From Paraoerskovia sediminicola (GTDB lineage: Bacteria; Actinomycetota; Actinomycetes; Actinomycetales; Cellulomonadaceae): a stretch of DNA of 64,000 nt. Of this stretch, positions 8,052-18,475 are shown piece after piece. The translations under genes were made by a program, and so were the position numbers. Within the stretch, counting starts at the first letter, position 1. The number at the start of each line of letters is the position of its first letter. The notes below the pieces were generated by a model. It ran no database searches, was not told the DNA's origin, and saw only the letters and a list, made by a program, of their open reading frames with translations. Location: the NCBI RefSeq assembly GCF_030296575.1, contig NZ_AP027729.1:3038001-3102000 (forward strand). Reading direction: 5' to 3'.

Positions 8052-8549
8052 GTGGATACTCTGCCTGTTGCACGAACTGCTGAACCCACCACTCACCACC
8101 TCGACCGGGCCGTCGCGCTCGCCGTCGAGAACGTCGCCCGCGCCGGCGGACCCTTCGGGGCCGTCGTCGTCACCGCCGACGGACAGGTCTTCGAGGGCGT
8201 CAACCGCGTCACCTCCTCGAACGACCCCACCGCCCACGCCGAGGTCCAGGCGATCCGCGCCGCCTGCACCGCGCTCGGCACCTTCGACCTCAGCGGCGCG
8301 ACCCTCTGGTCCAGCTGCGAGCCGTGCCCCATGTGCCTCTCGTCGGCGCTCTGGGCGCGCGTCGAGGCCGTGCACTTCGCGGCCGACCGCCACGACGCCG
8401 CGGCCGCCGGTTTCGACGACGCCGTCTTCTACGACTTCTTCGACACAGCGCCCGCCGACCGCGCGATGCCCGTCCGCCAGGCCGCCGCGGGCGCCCCCGT
8501 CGCCCCGTTCGACGCCTGGCGCTCCCACGCCGCGCGCGTCGACTACTGA
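8052..8549 (+). CDS. Nucleoside/guanine deaminase (CMP/dCMP deaminase fold)
   Basis: A 165-residue zinc-dependent deaminase. The HAE motif is at residues 62-64 and the PCxxC motif at 91-95 (PCPMC), the canonical catalytic and zinc-binding sites. Next to a purine permease and xanthine dehydrogenase genes it is most likely guanine deaminase, converting guanine to xanthine. This substrate is inferred from context. The GTG start follows GGAG at about eight bases. The permease gene begins 11 bases after the stop. Confidence 0.85.
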   Translation: MDTLPVARTAEPTTHHLDRAVALAVENVARAGGPFGAVVVTADGQVFEGVNRVTSSNDPTAHAEVQAIRAACTALGTFDLSGATLWSSCEPCPMCLSSALWARVEAVHFAADRHDAAAAGFDDAVFYDFFDTAPADRAMPVRQAAAGAPVAPFDAWRSHAARVDY

Positions 8550-8560
8550 GGAGGCCGGCC

Positions 8561-10050
8561 ATGACTCTCATCAACGACGAGCGCGAGCACACACCCGAGC
8601 CCCTCGAGGACCCGAAGCCCCCGCGCCTGAAGATCCTCGACACGGTCTTCAAGCTCACCGAACGCGGCACGACCGTCGAGCGCGAGCTGCGCGGCGGCCT
8701 CGTCACCTTCATCGCGATGGCGTACATCGTCGTCCTCAACCCCCTGATCCTTGGCGGCTTCTCCGCCGACACCGCCCCCTGGACGTCGAGGGCGGCTGGC
8801 TGCCCGCAGCGCAGGTCGGCGCGATGACGGCGCTCGCGGCCGGAGTCCTGACGATCGCCTTCGGCCTCGTGGCGAACCTCCCGTTCGCGCTCGCGGCCGG
8901 GCTCGGGATCAACTCGTTCCTCGCGGTCACGGTCGTGGGGGAGGTGACCTGGCAGGAGGCGATGGGGCTCGTCGTCATCAACGGCGTGCTCATCGTGGTG
9001 CTGGCGGTCACCGGTCTGCGCGAGGCGATCTTCAACGCCGTCCCGCGCCCGCTCAAGGCCGCGATCACCGTGGGGATCGGCCTGTTCATCGCGTTCATCG
9101 GCCTCGTCGACGCGGGCTTCGTCACGCGCACGCCGGGCGGTCCGCCGGTCCAGCTCGGTGACGCGGGCTCGATCGCCTCGGTCCCGACCGCGATCTTCGT
9201 CCTCGGCCTCGTCACCATGGGGATCCTCATCGCCCGCAAGGTGCGGGGCGGTCTGCTCATCGGCCTGATCTCGACGGCCGTGGTCGCCGTGGTCGTCGAG
9301 GCGTTCATGCACATCGGGGCGCAGAGCGCCGACAACCCGCACGGGTGGCACCTCAACGTGCCCACGGCGCCCAGCTCGTTCTTCTCGGTCCCGGACTTCA
9401 GCCTCTTCGGCGAGTTCAGCTTCGGGGCGTTCGAGCGCATCGGTCCGCTCGCGGCCACGATGCTCGTGTTCACGCTGTTCTTCACGAACTTCTTCGACGC
9501 GATGGGTTCGATGACCGGCCTCGCCACCCAGGCGGGCCTGGCCGACAAGGACGGCAACTTCCCGGGCATCAAGCGGGCGCTGGTCGTCGAGGGCGCCGGC
9601 GCGATCGTCGGTGGCGGCACGTCCTCGTCGTCCAACACGGTGTTCGTCGACTCCGCGGCCGGTGTCGGGGAGGGCGCCCGCACGGGCCTCGCCTCGGTCC
9701 TGACGGGCGCGCTGTTCCTCGTCGCGATGTTCCTCACCCCGCTGACGGCGGTCGTCCCGCTCGAGGTCGCCGCCAGCGCCCTCGTCGTGGTCGGCGCGAT
9801 GATGGTCGCCCAGATCAAGGAGATCGACTTCTCCGACTTCTCGGTGGCGCTCCCCGCGTTCCTGACGATCGTCGTCATGCCGCTGACCTACTCGATCGCG
9901 AACGGCATCGGCGCCGGGTTCATCACCTGGGTCCTGATCCGCTCCGCCTCCGGCCACGCACGCAGCATCCACCCCCTGCTGTGGGGCGTGGCGGTCGGGT
10001 TCACCGTCTACTTCGTCCGCGGGCCGGTCACGGCTCTCATCGGCGGGTAG
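8561..10050 (+). CDS. NCS2 family purine permease (frame broken by one base)
   Basis: A guanine/xanthine-type NCS2 membrane transporter of about 496 residues with many hydrophobic segments. The first 73 residues, including ERGTTVERELRGGLVTFIAM, read in one frame. From LDVEGGWLPAAQVGA the protein continues in the next. Adding one C to the CCCCC run at 8775-8779 joins them. NFFDAMGSMTGL and the GGGTSSSSNTVFVDSAAGV segment are typical of the AzgA-like branch. The ribosome-binding site GAGGAGG is six bases upstream of ATG. It would import the substrate for the deaminase and xanthine dehydrogenase. Confidence 0.88.
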
Positions 10051-10057
10051 GCGACCG

Positions 10058-10095
10058 GGCGCCGTCCGGCACCACCACAGGTGCCGGACGGCGCC
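10058..10095 (+). terminator. Sixteen-base-pair hairpin terminator after the permease
   Basis: GGCGCCGTCCGGCACC pairs perfectly with GGTGCCGGACGGCGCC around a six-base loop. It starts eight bases after the permease stop. No T-tract follows, as in many actinobacterial I-shaped terminators. Confidence 0.8.
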
Positions 10096-10309
10096 CCGCA
10101 CCACCCGCTCCCCGCCAGCGGCTCTCGCGGGGGTGGGGTATCACTGAAGAAGGTCTGACCGAACCATCCAGGCGCGGAATCAAGCCCCGCCCGGGACCGC
10201 CGAAACACGGCGCAACATCCCGGAAGCGCGGGGGACTCACCGCACCGGTTCACTGAGGCCCCGGGTTCCCGGGGTCCGGTGTCCCGGACCAGTGCGGAAG
10301 GCAGGATCC
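10096..10309 (+). other. Intergenic leader upstream of xdhC, no gene seen
   Basis: This 214-base stretch separates the permease terminator from xdhC. It contains several nested stems: CCGGGA/TCCCGG enclosing CGCCG/CGGCG, flanked by CCCCG/CGGGG, and a final CCCCGGG/CCCGGGG hairpin near 10258-10276. It may hold the xdh promoter and a structured leader. I could not match it to a known riboswitch. Confidence 0.4.
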
Positions 10310-11584
10310 ATGCTCGACATCGTCAGCTCGCTCGGGCCCTGGCTCGCCCCCGGCGAGGCACCGTTCGCCGTCGCGACCGTCGTGGCCGTGGGCGGCTCCG
10401 TGCCGCGGCCGGTCGGCACGTCGATGGCCGTGCGCGGCGACGAGATCGTCGGGAGCCTGTCCGGCGGGTGCGTCGAGGCCGCCGTCATCGAGGCGTGCCA
10501 CGAGGCCGCCCTCACCGGCCGCGCGCACCGCGAGAGCTTCGGCTGGTCCGCCGACGACGCGTTCGCCGTCGGGCTCACGTGCGGCGGCACCCTGGACGTG
10601 CACGTCCAACCCGTCGACCCCGGCGCCGGTCATGCCGCGCTCGACGCGCTGCGAGCGGTCGCCGCCGCACCTGCGGACGATCCCGCGGTGCTGGTGCGGC
10701 GCATCGCCGGCGACGTGGCGGACGACGGCCCGCGCCCGGGTGGGCCCGTCGCCGTGCTGCTGGGGACGGCCGCCCGCGGCACCGACGGCGCCGAGCTCGA
10801 CCGGCGGCTGCGCCCTCCTCGACGACGACCGGGGCTGCCCGGCGCGGCGGCCCAGGTCGCAGCGCTCGTGCGGACCGGGACCAGCGGGACCCTCCGGTTC
10901 TCGGCGCACGGCGGGGGCCCGGTGCCGCAGGACTGCGACCTGACCGACGACGCCCCCGTGACGCTCCTGGTCGAGACCCGGCTGCCGGCGCCGCGCATGA
11001 TCGTGTGCGGCGCGAACGACCACGGCGCCGCGCTCGTCGCGGCGGCGCCCCTGCTCGGCTACCGGGTGACGCTCGTGGACGGGCGCCCGCTGTTCGCCGA
11101 CCCGCGCCGGTTCCCCGGCGCCGAGGTCGTCGTCGCGTGGCCCGACCGGTACCTGGCGGCCGAGGTCGACGCGGGACGGGTCGACGAGCGCACCGTCGTC
11201 GCGGTCCTGTCCCACGACGCGAAGTTCGACGTGCCGCTGCTGGCCCTTGCGCTGCGCAGCGACCTCGCGTTCGTCGGCGCCATGGGGTCACGCCGCGCGC
11301 ACGCCGACCGCGTCGCCGCGCTGCGCGACGCGGGTGTCACCGGCGCCGAGCTGGCGCGGCTGCGCTCACCCATCGGCCTGGACCTCGGCGGGGTCACTCC
11401 CGCGGAGACCGCGGTCGCGATCCTCGCGGAGGTCGTCGCAGGCCATCGGCACCGTACCGGCCCCGGCATCGACGGCAGCAGTTCTCCGGGCGGGACCCGC
11501 ACGGGCTTCGCGCCCCTGAGCGCGACCGACGGACCGATCCACCCGACCAGCACCCCGACGGACGGAGACTCCTCGTGGACATGA
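10310..11584 (+). CDS. XdhC family molybdenum-cofactor insertion protein
   Basis: A 424-residue XdhC/CoxI protein. The N-terminal domain has SLSGGCVEAAVIEA. The C-terminal Rossmann domain begins at RMIVCGANDHGAALV and includes AVLSHDAKFDVPLL and VGAMGSRR. XdhC proteins bind, sulfurate and insert the molybdenum cofactor into xanthine dehydrogenase. I chose ATG 10310 with AGGCAGGA upstream over GTG 10292. Residues near 165-180 are odd: between 10802 and 10834 another frame reads more naturally (CALLDDDRG), suggesting paired compensating indels. The stop overlaps the next start as ATGA. Confidence 0.85.
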   Translation: MLDIVSSLGPWLAPGEAPFAVATVVAVGGSVPRPVGTSMAVRGDEIVGSLSGGCVEAAVIEACHEAALTGRAHRESFGWSADDAFAVGLTCGGTLDVHVQPVDPGAGHAALDALRAVAAAPADDPAVLVRRIAGDVADDGPRPGGPVAVLLGTAARGTDGAELDRRLRPPRRRPGLPGAAAQVAALVRTGTSGTLRFSAHGGGPVPQDCDLTDDAPVTLLVETRLPAPRMIVCGANDHGAALVAAAPLLGYRVTLVDGRPLFADPRRFPGAEVVVAWPDRYLAAEVDAGRVDERTVVAVLSHDAKFDVPLLALALRSDLAFVGAMGSRRAHADRVAALRDAGVTGAELARLRSPIGLDLGGVTPAETAVAILAEVVAGHRHRTGPGIDGSSSPGGTRTGFAPLSATDGPIHPTSTPTDGDSSWT

Positions 11585-12489
11585 GCACCGTGACCGCGGT
11601 CGTCGGCACCGACGACCCCGACACCTGGCGCGACGGCGACGCGTGGCTCGCGGGCGGCACCGTCCTGTACTCGTATGGGTCCGAGCGGCTGACCCGCCTC
11701 CTCGACCTCTCCGCCGCGGGGTGGGCGCCGCTCACCGCGACCGCCGACGGCCTCGAGATCGCCGCGACCTGCACGGTCGCCGACCTGTGGGCGCTCGGCG
11801 ACCCCGGATCCGCCGTCCGGCGCGAGCAGGCGACCTGGAGCGCGCTCGACCTGGTGCGCCCGTGCTGCGACTCGTTCGTGGCGAGCTTCAAGATCTGGAA
11901 CATGTCCACCGTCGGCGGCAACATCTGCACGTCCCTTCCCGCCGGGCCGATGACGTCGCTCACCGCGTCCCTCGACGGGGTCGCGCACCTGTGGGCACCC
12001 GGCGGCGGACGGCGCGACCTGCCCGTCGCCGACCTCGTCACGGGCGACATGCGCAACGCCCTGCGGCCCGGAGAGCTGCTGCGGTCCGTCCGCCTGCCCG
12101 CGACCTCGCTGCGGGCCCGCACCGCGTTCCGGCGGCTGTCCCTGTCCGAGCGTGGCCGCTCGGGCGTCCTGGTCATCGGCAGGCTCGACCGGGCGGACGA
12201 CGGCGGCGCCCTCGTCGTGACCGTGACGGCCTCGACGAAGCGCCCGGTGCAGCTGTGTTTCACCCCTGCCGACGCAGGACCGTCGGGCCTGCCGGACGCC
12301 GCGGCGCTCGCCGCCGCGATCGCCGCCGCGATCCCCGCCGACCTCTACCACGACGACGTCCACGGGCACCCCGCGTGGCGCCAGGACATGACCTACCGGC
12401 TCGCCGAGGAGGTGCGGTCCGAGCTCCTGGACGACGCGCCCGACCTGTCGACCGGCGAGACGACCGGAACGGAAGGACCTCGATCATGA
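11581..12489 (+). CDS. Xanthine dehydrogenase FAD-binding subunit
   Basis: A 302-residue FAD-binding domain protein of the molybdopterin dehydrogenase family. FAD-contact motifs are visible near the N-terminus (LAGGTVLY) and mid-protein ([16 protein letters not shown]). It passes electrons from the iron-sulfur clusters to NAD. The ATG overlaps the XdhC stop, and its own stop overlaps the start of the next subunit, so the three are coupled. Confidence 0.9.
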   Translation: MSTVTAVVGTDDPDTWRDGDAWLAGGTVLYSYGSERLTRLLDLSAAGWAPLTATADGLEIAATCTVADLWALGDPGSAVRREQATWSALDLVRPCCDSFVASFKIWNMSTVGGNICTSLPAGPMTSLTASLDGVAHLWAPGGGRRDLPVADLVTGDMRNALRPGELLRSVRLPATSLRARTAFRRLSLSERGRSGVLVIGRLDRADDGGALVVTVTASTKRPVQLCFTPADAGPSGLPDAAALAAAIAAAIPADLYHDDVHGHPAWRQDMTYRLAEEVRSELLDDAPDLSTGETTGTEGPRS

Positions 12490-15442
12490 CGACGCAGACC
12501 CCTCGGGCCACCCGGCCGCACCCGTGGTCGACGGCCGCTCCCTCGACGCGCCCCCTGCGCCAGGCCAGTGCCTGCGCACCTACCTGCGCGAGCACGGGTC
12601 CCACGGCGTGAAGAAGGGCTGCGACGGCGGCGACTGCGGCGCCTGCACCGTGCACGTCGACGGCGTCCCGGTGCACTCGTGCATCTACCCCGCCCACCGC
12701 GCAGCCGGACGCGAGGTCACGACCGTCCAGGGCCTCGCCGCCGCGACCGGCCACGCGACCGCCGAGGACCCCGACGCCCTGCACCCCGTCCAGCAGCAGT
12801 TCCTCGACGCGCAGGGCTTCCAGTGCGGCTTCTGCACCGCCGGGTTCGTCATGACCGCCGCGACGTTCGACGACGACCAGCGCGCCGACCTCGACCGCAC
12901 CCTCAAGGGCAACCTCTGCCGCTGCACCGGCTACCGCGCCATCGAGGACGCCGTCCAGGGGCGCGCGACCGGCACGTGCGCGACCGGCCACGTCGGCGAG
13001 GACGTCCCCGCGCCCGCCGGCCGCGGCGTCGTCACCGGCACCGTCCGCTACACCCTCGACGTCGACCCCGCCGACCACCCGGGCCTGCTGCACATGAAGC
13101 TCCTGCGCTCGCCCCACGCCCACGCGCGCATCCTCGACATCGACACGTCCGCGGCGCTCGCGGTCGAGGGGGTGCACGCGGTCCTGACGCACGCCGACGC
13201 GCCCGAGGTCCGCTTCTCGACGGCGCAGCACGAGCTCGTCGAGGACGACCCGGCGGACACGCGGGTGCTCGACGACGTCGTGCGGTTCCGCGGCCAGCGG
13301 GTCGCAGCCGTCGTCGCCGACACGGTGCGGGCGGCCGAGGAGGGCGTGCGCAGCCTCGTCGTGACCTACGGCGTGCTGCCCGCGGTGGTCGACCCCGAGC
13401 GCGCCACCGACCCCGACGCGCCGACGATCCACCCCGAGCTGGAGGAGCCCCTGGGTGAGGACGCGGTCCCGGACGCGCACGACGCCGCCGGGGCGCCCGC
13501 GGGCGTCGACGGCATCACGCCCGGGCCGGAGCGCAACGTCGTCGCGCGGCTGCACAGCGAGATCGGTGACGTCGAGGCCGGGCTCGCGCGGGCCGCCGTC
13601 GTCCACGAGGCCACCTACCGCACCCAGCGCGTCGCGCACGCCGCCCTCGAGACGCACGCGTCCATCGCCTCGCTCGACGACGACGGGCGCCTGGTCGTCC
13701 GCTCGTCCACGCAGACCCCGTTCCTGACGCGGCGCGCCCTGTCCCAGGTGCTCGACCTGCCGATGGACCGCGTGCGCGTCGTCTGCGAGCGGGTGGGCGG
13801 CGGGTTCGGCTCCAAGCAGGAGATGATCACCGAGGACGTCGTCGCGCTCGCCACCCTGCGCCTCGGCCGGCCCGTCCAGCTCGAGCACACCCGCACCGAG
13901 CAGTTCGTGGGGACGACGACGCGGCACCCGTTCCGCATCAAGGTCCGGGCCGGTGCGGCGGCCGACGGCACGCTCACCGCGCTGCACCTCGACGTGCTCA
14001 CCAACACGGGGGCGTACGGCAACCACGGGCCCGGCGTCATGTTCCACGGCTGCGGCGAGTCGCTCGCCGTCTACCGCTGCGACAACAAGAAGGTCGACGC
14101 CCGGTCCGTCTACACGAACACGGTCCCCGCCGGCGCGTTCCGCGGCTACGGGCTCTCCCAGACCGTGTTCGCCGTCGAGTCCGCGATCTCCGAGCTCGCC
14201 GAGCAGCTCGGCCTCGACCCCCTCGAGATGCGCCGCCGCGTCATGGTGCGTGAGGGTGACCCGATGCTGTCGAGCTTCCCGGAGCCGGAGGAGGACGTGC
14301 TCTACGGTTCCTACGGCCTCGACCAGTGCGTCGACCTCGTCGCCGACGCCCTCGCCCGGGGTCGCGAGCGCGACGCCGAGCACTACGGCCGCACCGGGGA
14401 CAGGTCGGGCACGGGTTCGGGCGCAGGATCAGCCACGGGATCGGGCAGCGAGACGGGCACCGACCCGGACCGCGGTGCCGGTATCGACCTGGGACCTGAC
14501 TGGGGGATCGGCGAGGGCACGGCACTGTCCATGATCGACACCGTGCCGCCCCGGGGCCACATCTCCGACGCGACCGTGCGGCTGCTGCCCGGCGGGCGCA
14601 TCGAGGCCCTCGTCGGCACCGCCGAGTTCGGCAACGGCACCACCACCGTCCACGCCCAGCTCGTCGGCACGGCCCTCGGCCAGGGGGCCGACGCCGTCAC
14701 CGTCGTCCAGTCGGACACCGATCTCGTCACCCACGACACCGGCGCGTTCGGCTCCACGGGCACCACGGTCGCCGGCAAGGCGTCGCTCGCCGCCGCGGAG
14801 GAGCTCGCCCGCCGCGTCGTCGCCTACGCCGCGGCGCTCGCGGGGACCACACCCGACGAGTGCCGGCTCGTGCCCGGGGGCGTGGACTGCGGGGACGTCG
14901 TCCTGACCCTGGACGAGGTCGCCCGCGACGCCGTCGCGCACGGCGGCAGGCTGGAGGCAGCGGGCCGGTGGGGCGGCACGCCGCGCTCCGTCGCGTTCAA
15001 CGTCCAGGGGTTCCGCGTCGCGGTGCACCGCGGGACGGGCGAGATCAAGATCCTGCAGAGCGTCCAGGCCGCCGACGCGGGCGTCGTCGTCAACCCACGC
15101 CAGTGCCGCGGGCAGATCGAGGGCGGCGTCGCCCAGGCTCTCGGCGCAGCCCTGTGGGAGGAGGTCGTGGTCGACGACGAGGGGACGACCCAGACGCAGA
15201 TCTTCCGCGCCTACCACCTGCCGACGTTCGCGGACGTCCCGCGCACCGAGGTCTACTTCGCCGAGACGAGCGACACCACCGGTCCCGCCGGGGCGAAGTC
15301 CATGAGCGAGAGCCCGTTCAACCCCGTGGCTCCCGCGATGGCGAACGCGATCAAGGCGGCGACCGGCGTGCGGTTCACCGAGCTGCCCCTCACGCGGGAC
15401 AAGGTCTACCTCGGGATGAAGGCCGCGGGCCTCACGGGGTGA
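12486..15442 (+). CDS. Xanthine dehydrogenase, fused iron-sulfur and molybdopterin subunit (frame broken near start)
   Basis: About 985 residues. The N-terminal 2Fe-2S ferredoxin domain has [15 protein letters not shown] and a distal cysteine; the second 2Fe-2S domain has CGFCTAG and CRCTG; the large Moco domain has [21 protein letters not shown] and a C-terminal [13 protein letters not shown] segment carrying the expected catalytic glutamate. It would oxidise hypoxanthine/xanthine to urate. The ATG at 12486 has a good site (GGAAGGA) and ATGA overlap, but its frame must shift at the CCCC run 12499-12502 to reach the protein. A GTG at 12524 is an in-frame alternative without a ribosome-binding site. 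A Gly/Ser/Thr-rich insert lies near 14400-14510. Confidence 0.88.
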
Positions 15443-16508
15443 CGCGGGTCGCCGCGCGTGCGGTACCCGCTCGATCTGCCGTGCCCGCTCGATCTGCCGT
15501 GCCCGCTCGATCTGCCGTGTCCACTGTGCCCGCCCCGGCCGCGGACGTCGTCCGGCCCGCGTCCGCGTGGCGGCGACCCGCGTCCACGAGGAGGTCCACC
15601 AGCGCGAGCGCCGGCGGCGGCGGACGGTCGCCGTACGTGACGGCGAGCACCCGCCGGTGGGCATCGCCGACCGGCAGCACCTCGACGCGCGGGTCGGTGT
15701 GCGCCTCCAGGGCGAGCGCGGGCAGGAGGCTCACGCCGACCCCCGCGGCCACCAGCGCCTGGACCGCGACGTAGTCGTCCGTCTCGAACGCGATGCGCGG
15801 CGCGAACCCGGCGCGCTCGCAGCGGTCCACGAGGTCGGCCCGGCAGCGCTCGCAGCCGGCGATCCACCCGGCGTCCGCGTAGCGCGCCAAGTCGGTCCCG
15901 ACCGACGCCGCGGCGCCGCCGCCGGTGGGCTCGCCCGTAGCAGCCCCACGCACTCTCTCCGCGGGTTCGGGCTCGGGCTCAGCGGCCCTGCGCACCAGCG
16001 ACATCGGCTCGGTGAGGACCGCGGAGACCGCCAGCCCGGAGAGGTCGGCAGGGGAGTGGTCGTGCTCGAACACGAGGGCGACGTCGACCTCCCCGCGGCG
16101 CAGCGACCCGATCGCCTCGGGCGGCTCCGCCTCCACCAGCTCCACCCCCAGCCCGGGACGGTCCCGCGCGAGGCGCGCGACGACGTCCGGCACCAGGGTC
16201 GCGAGGGCCGACGGGAACGCCGCGAGGCGGGCGCGACCCGCCTCCAGGCCGGCGAGCGCCCGCAGCTCTTCCTGCGCGGACTCGGCGCGTCCGAGGATCT
16301 CCTCGGCGCGCGTGACCAGCAGCCGGCCCGCGTCGGTCAGGCGCACGCCGCGCCCGTGGCGCTGCAGGAGAGGGACGCCGACCTCGGACTCCAGACGCGC
16401 GAGGTGGTGCGAGACGGACGCCTGCGCGAGGTACAGGGAGTCGGCCGCAGCCGTGACGGATCCCTCACGGGCGACGGTCACGAGGATGCGGAGCCGGTGC
16501 AGGTCCAT
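15432..16508 (-). CDS. LysR family transcriptional regulator
   Basis: A 358-residue LysR regulator. The winged HTH occupies the first 60 residues ([20 protein letters not shown], with [12 protein letters not shown]), followed by a substrate-binding domain. The protein is longer than usual because of a Pro/Glu-rich insert and a C-terminal repeat, DRAGTA three times. It converges with and overlaps the xdh gene by 11 bases, and diverges from the threonine dehydratase-like gene, its more likely target by the usual LysR arrangement. Confidence 0.9.
   Translation of the reverse strand: MDLHRLRILVTVAREGSVTAAADSLYLAQASVSHHLARLESEVGVPLLQRHGRGVRLTDAGRLLVTRAEEILGRAESAQEELRALAGLEAGRARLAAFPSALATLVPDVVARLARDRPGLGVELVEAEPPEAIGSLRRGEVDVALVFEHDHSPADLSGLAVSAVLTEPMSLVRRAAEPEPEPAERVRGAATGEPTGGGAAASVGTDLARYADAGWIAGCERCRADLVDRCERAGFAPRIAFETDDYVAVQALVAAGVGVSLLPALALEAHTDPRVEVLPVGDAHRRVLAVTYGDRPPPPALALVDLLVDAGRRHADAGRTTSAAGAGTVDTADRAGTADRAGTADRAGTARAATRVTP
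15466..15519 (-). repeat. Three perfect 18-bp tandem repeats in the LysR C-terminus
   Basis: The unit CCCGCTCGATCTGCCGTG occurs three times head to tail. On the coding strand it encodes DRAGTA repeats near the end of the LysR protein. Copy number probably varies by slippage. Confidence 0.9.
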
Positions 16509-16524
16509 CGCACAATCATAGATG

Positions 16525-16534
16525 TCATCGATGA
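16525..16534. promoter_or_regulatory. Palindrome in the LysR/dehydratase divergent promoter
   Basis: TCATCGATGA is a perfect 10-base palindrome in the 81-base gap between the divergent genes, which is AT-richer than its surroundings. It is a candidate LysR-binding site. Confidence 0.45.
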
Positions 16535-16589
16535 GTCCAACGAATACTGGGTATGGATCGATCAGTTCATCGTTGGGACCGTGGAACGC

Positions 16590-17699
16590 ATGACCGCACT
16601 CGCCGAGCACTCCGTCGAAATGCCTGCCGACCTGCACGCCGACCGCACCCCCGAGCGCAACCTCCGGCGTCCGGTGAAGCCTGCGGCCGAGCGCCCGGAC
16701 GACGACCACACCCGGCCCCCGAGCATCGCCGACGTGCTCGACGCCCGTCGGCTGCTCGCCGCGCACCTCGACGAGACGCCCGTGCGGACCTACCCCGCTC
16801 TCGACGCCGCGGTCCACGACGCGGGAGCCACCGACATCGCCCTGACGATCAAGCACGAGAACCTCCAGCCCACCGGGGCGTTCAAGGTCCGCGGCGCACT
16901 CAACCTGCTCCTGCGCTCCACCGACGCCGAGCGCGCCCGCGGCGTCGTCGCCTACTCCACCGGCAACCACGCGCAGGCCGTCGCCTACGCCGCACGCGCC
17001 ACCGGCACCGCCTGCACGATCGTCATGCCCCAGGACCCCAACCCCGCGAAGGCCCAGGCCGTCCGCGAGCTCGGCGCCGAGCTCGTGCTCCACGGCACGA
17101 CCTTCGACGACGCCGCCACCCACGCGACCCACCTCGCCGAGACCACCGGAGCGCGCCTCGTCGGCGCCGCCGGCGACACCCGCATCCTCGCCGGCGTCGC
17201 CACCGCCTACCTCGACCTCCTCACCGCAGCCCCCGACCTCGACGTGCTCGTCGTCCCCGTCGGAGGCGGCAGCGGAGCCGCAGGCGCCTGCACCGCGGCA
17301 GCCGCCGTCGCCCCCGGCTGCGAGATCATCGCCGTCCAGTCCGAGGCCTCGCCGTCCGCGCACGCCTCCTGGCGCACCGGCACGATCCAGCGCCTGCCCA
17401 ACACCTCCCGCGCCGAAGGCCTCGCCACCGGCACCGGCTTCCCCCTGACGCAACACGTCATGCGCACCCACCTCACCGACTTCCGCACCGTCACCGACCA
17501 GCAGATCCGCCACGCCCAGTGGACCCTCCTCACGACGGCACGCACCGTCGCCGAGGGCGCCGGAGCCGCGGCGCTCGCGGCCGTGCTCGCCGACCCCGCC
17601 CGCTTCGCCGGCCGACGCGTCGGAATCGCCGTCACCGGAGGCAACGCGAGCCCCGACGAGCTCCGCGAGGTCGTCGCGCTCGCCACCACCGCCCGCTGA
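16590..17699 (+). CDS. Threonine/serine dehydratase-like PLP enzyme
   Basis: A 369-residue fold-type II PLP enzyme. The PLP lysine is K99 in GAFKVRGA, and the phosphate-binding glycine loop is GGGSG at 225-229. STGNHAQAVAYAAR and IVMPQDPNPAKAQA are typical of threonine dehydratase (IlvA/TdcB) without a regulatory ACT domain. It probably deaminates threonine or serine; a racemase or ectoine-utilisation role is possible. The ATG at 16590 is tentative: the ribosome-binding site is weak and GTG 16581 is an alternative. Confidence 0.85.
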   Translation: MTALAEHSVEMPADLHADRTPERNLRRPVKPAAERPDDDHTRPPSIADVLDARRLLAAHLDETPVRTYPALDAAVHDAGATDIALTIKHENLQPTGAFKVRGALNLLLRSTDAERARGVVAYSTGNHAQAVAYAARATGTACTIVMPQDPNPAKAQAVRELGAELVLHGTTFDDAATHATHLAETTGARLVGAAGDTRILAGVATAYLDLLTAAPDLDVLVVPVGGGSGAAGACTAAAAVAPGCEIIAVQSEASPSAHASWRTGTIQRLPNTSRAEGLATGTGFPLTQHVMRTHLTDFRTVTDQQIRHAQWTLLTTARTVAEGAGAAALAAVLADPARFAGRRVGIAVTGGNASPDELREVVALATTAR

Positions 17700-17754
17700 C
17701 CGCGGCCCACGCCCCCGCGTCGCGGCCCCCGCGCCGGGGGAGCACCATAGGCCC

Positions 17755-18374
17755 ATGGCCCGCTACCTCGACGTGCACCCCCACGACCCGCAGCCCCGCG
17801 CGATCGCGCAGGTCGTCGCCATGCTGCGCGACGACGCGCTCGTCGCCTACCCCACCGACTCCTGCTACGCGCTCGGCACCCGCATGGGCAACACCCACGG
17901 CACCGACCGCATCAAGGCCGTGCGCCACCTCGACGCCAAGCACCACTTCACCCTCGTGTGCAGCGACTTCCAGCAGCTCGGGCAGCTCGTCAAGATCGAC
18001 AACCACGCCTTCCGCGCCATCAAGGCAGCCACCCCCGGCCCCTACACGTTCATCCTCCCCGCCACCGCCGAGGTCCCGCGCCGCCTCGCCCACCCCAAGA
18101 AGCGCACCGTCGGCGTCCGCATCCCCGACAACCGCGTCGTCCACGCACTCCTGCGCGAGCTCGGCGAACCCCTCCTCTCCAGCACCCTCCTGCTCCCCGG
18201 ACACGACGACCCGCTCACCGACGGGTGGACCGTCAAGGAAGAGCTCGACCACCTCGTCGACGCCGTCATCGACGCAGGGGAGTGCGGCACCGAACCCACC
18301 ACCGTCGTCGACTTCTCCGACGGGCCCCCGAGATCGTCCGCGTCGGCGCCGGCGACCCCAGCCGCTTCCAGTAG
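17755..18374 (+). CDS. L-threonylcarbamoyladenylate synthase, Sua5/YciO/YrdC family (frame broken near end)
   Basis: A 206-residue single-domain Sua5/YrdC-family protein. ALVAYPTDSCYALG, the KHHFTLVCSDF segment, and GPYTFILPATAEVPRR are characteristic. It may make the threonylcarbamoyl-AMP used for tRNA t6A37, although this YciO-like branch may do something else. The last 17 residues (PEIVRVGAGDPSRFQ) lie in another frame; adding one C to the CCCCC run at 18325-18329 restores them. Confidence 0.82.
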
Positions 18375-18475
18375 GCCGCCCCGCGAACATCCTGGGCACC
18401 GCCTGGCACCCGCCCTGTGACCGACCTCTCACAGTCACCCCGCACGACCAGGGCACCACGACCTAGCCTGGGGCC

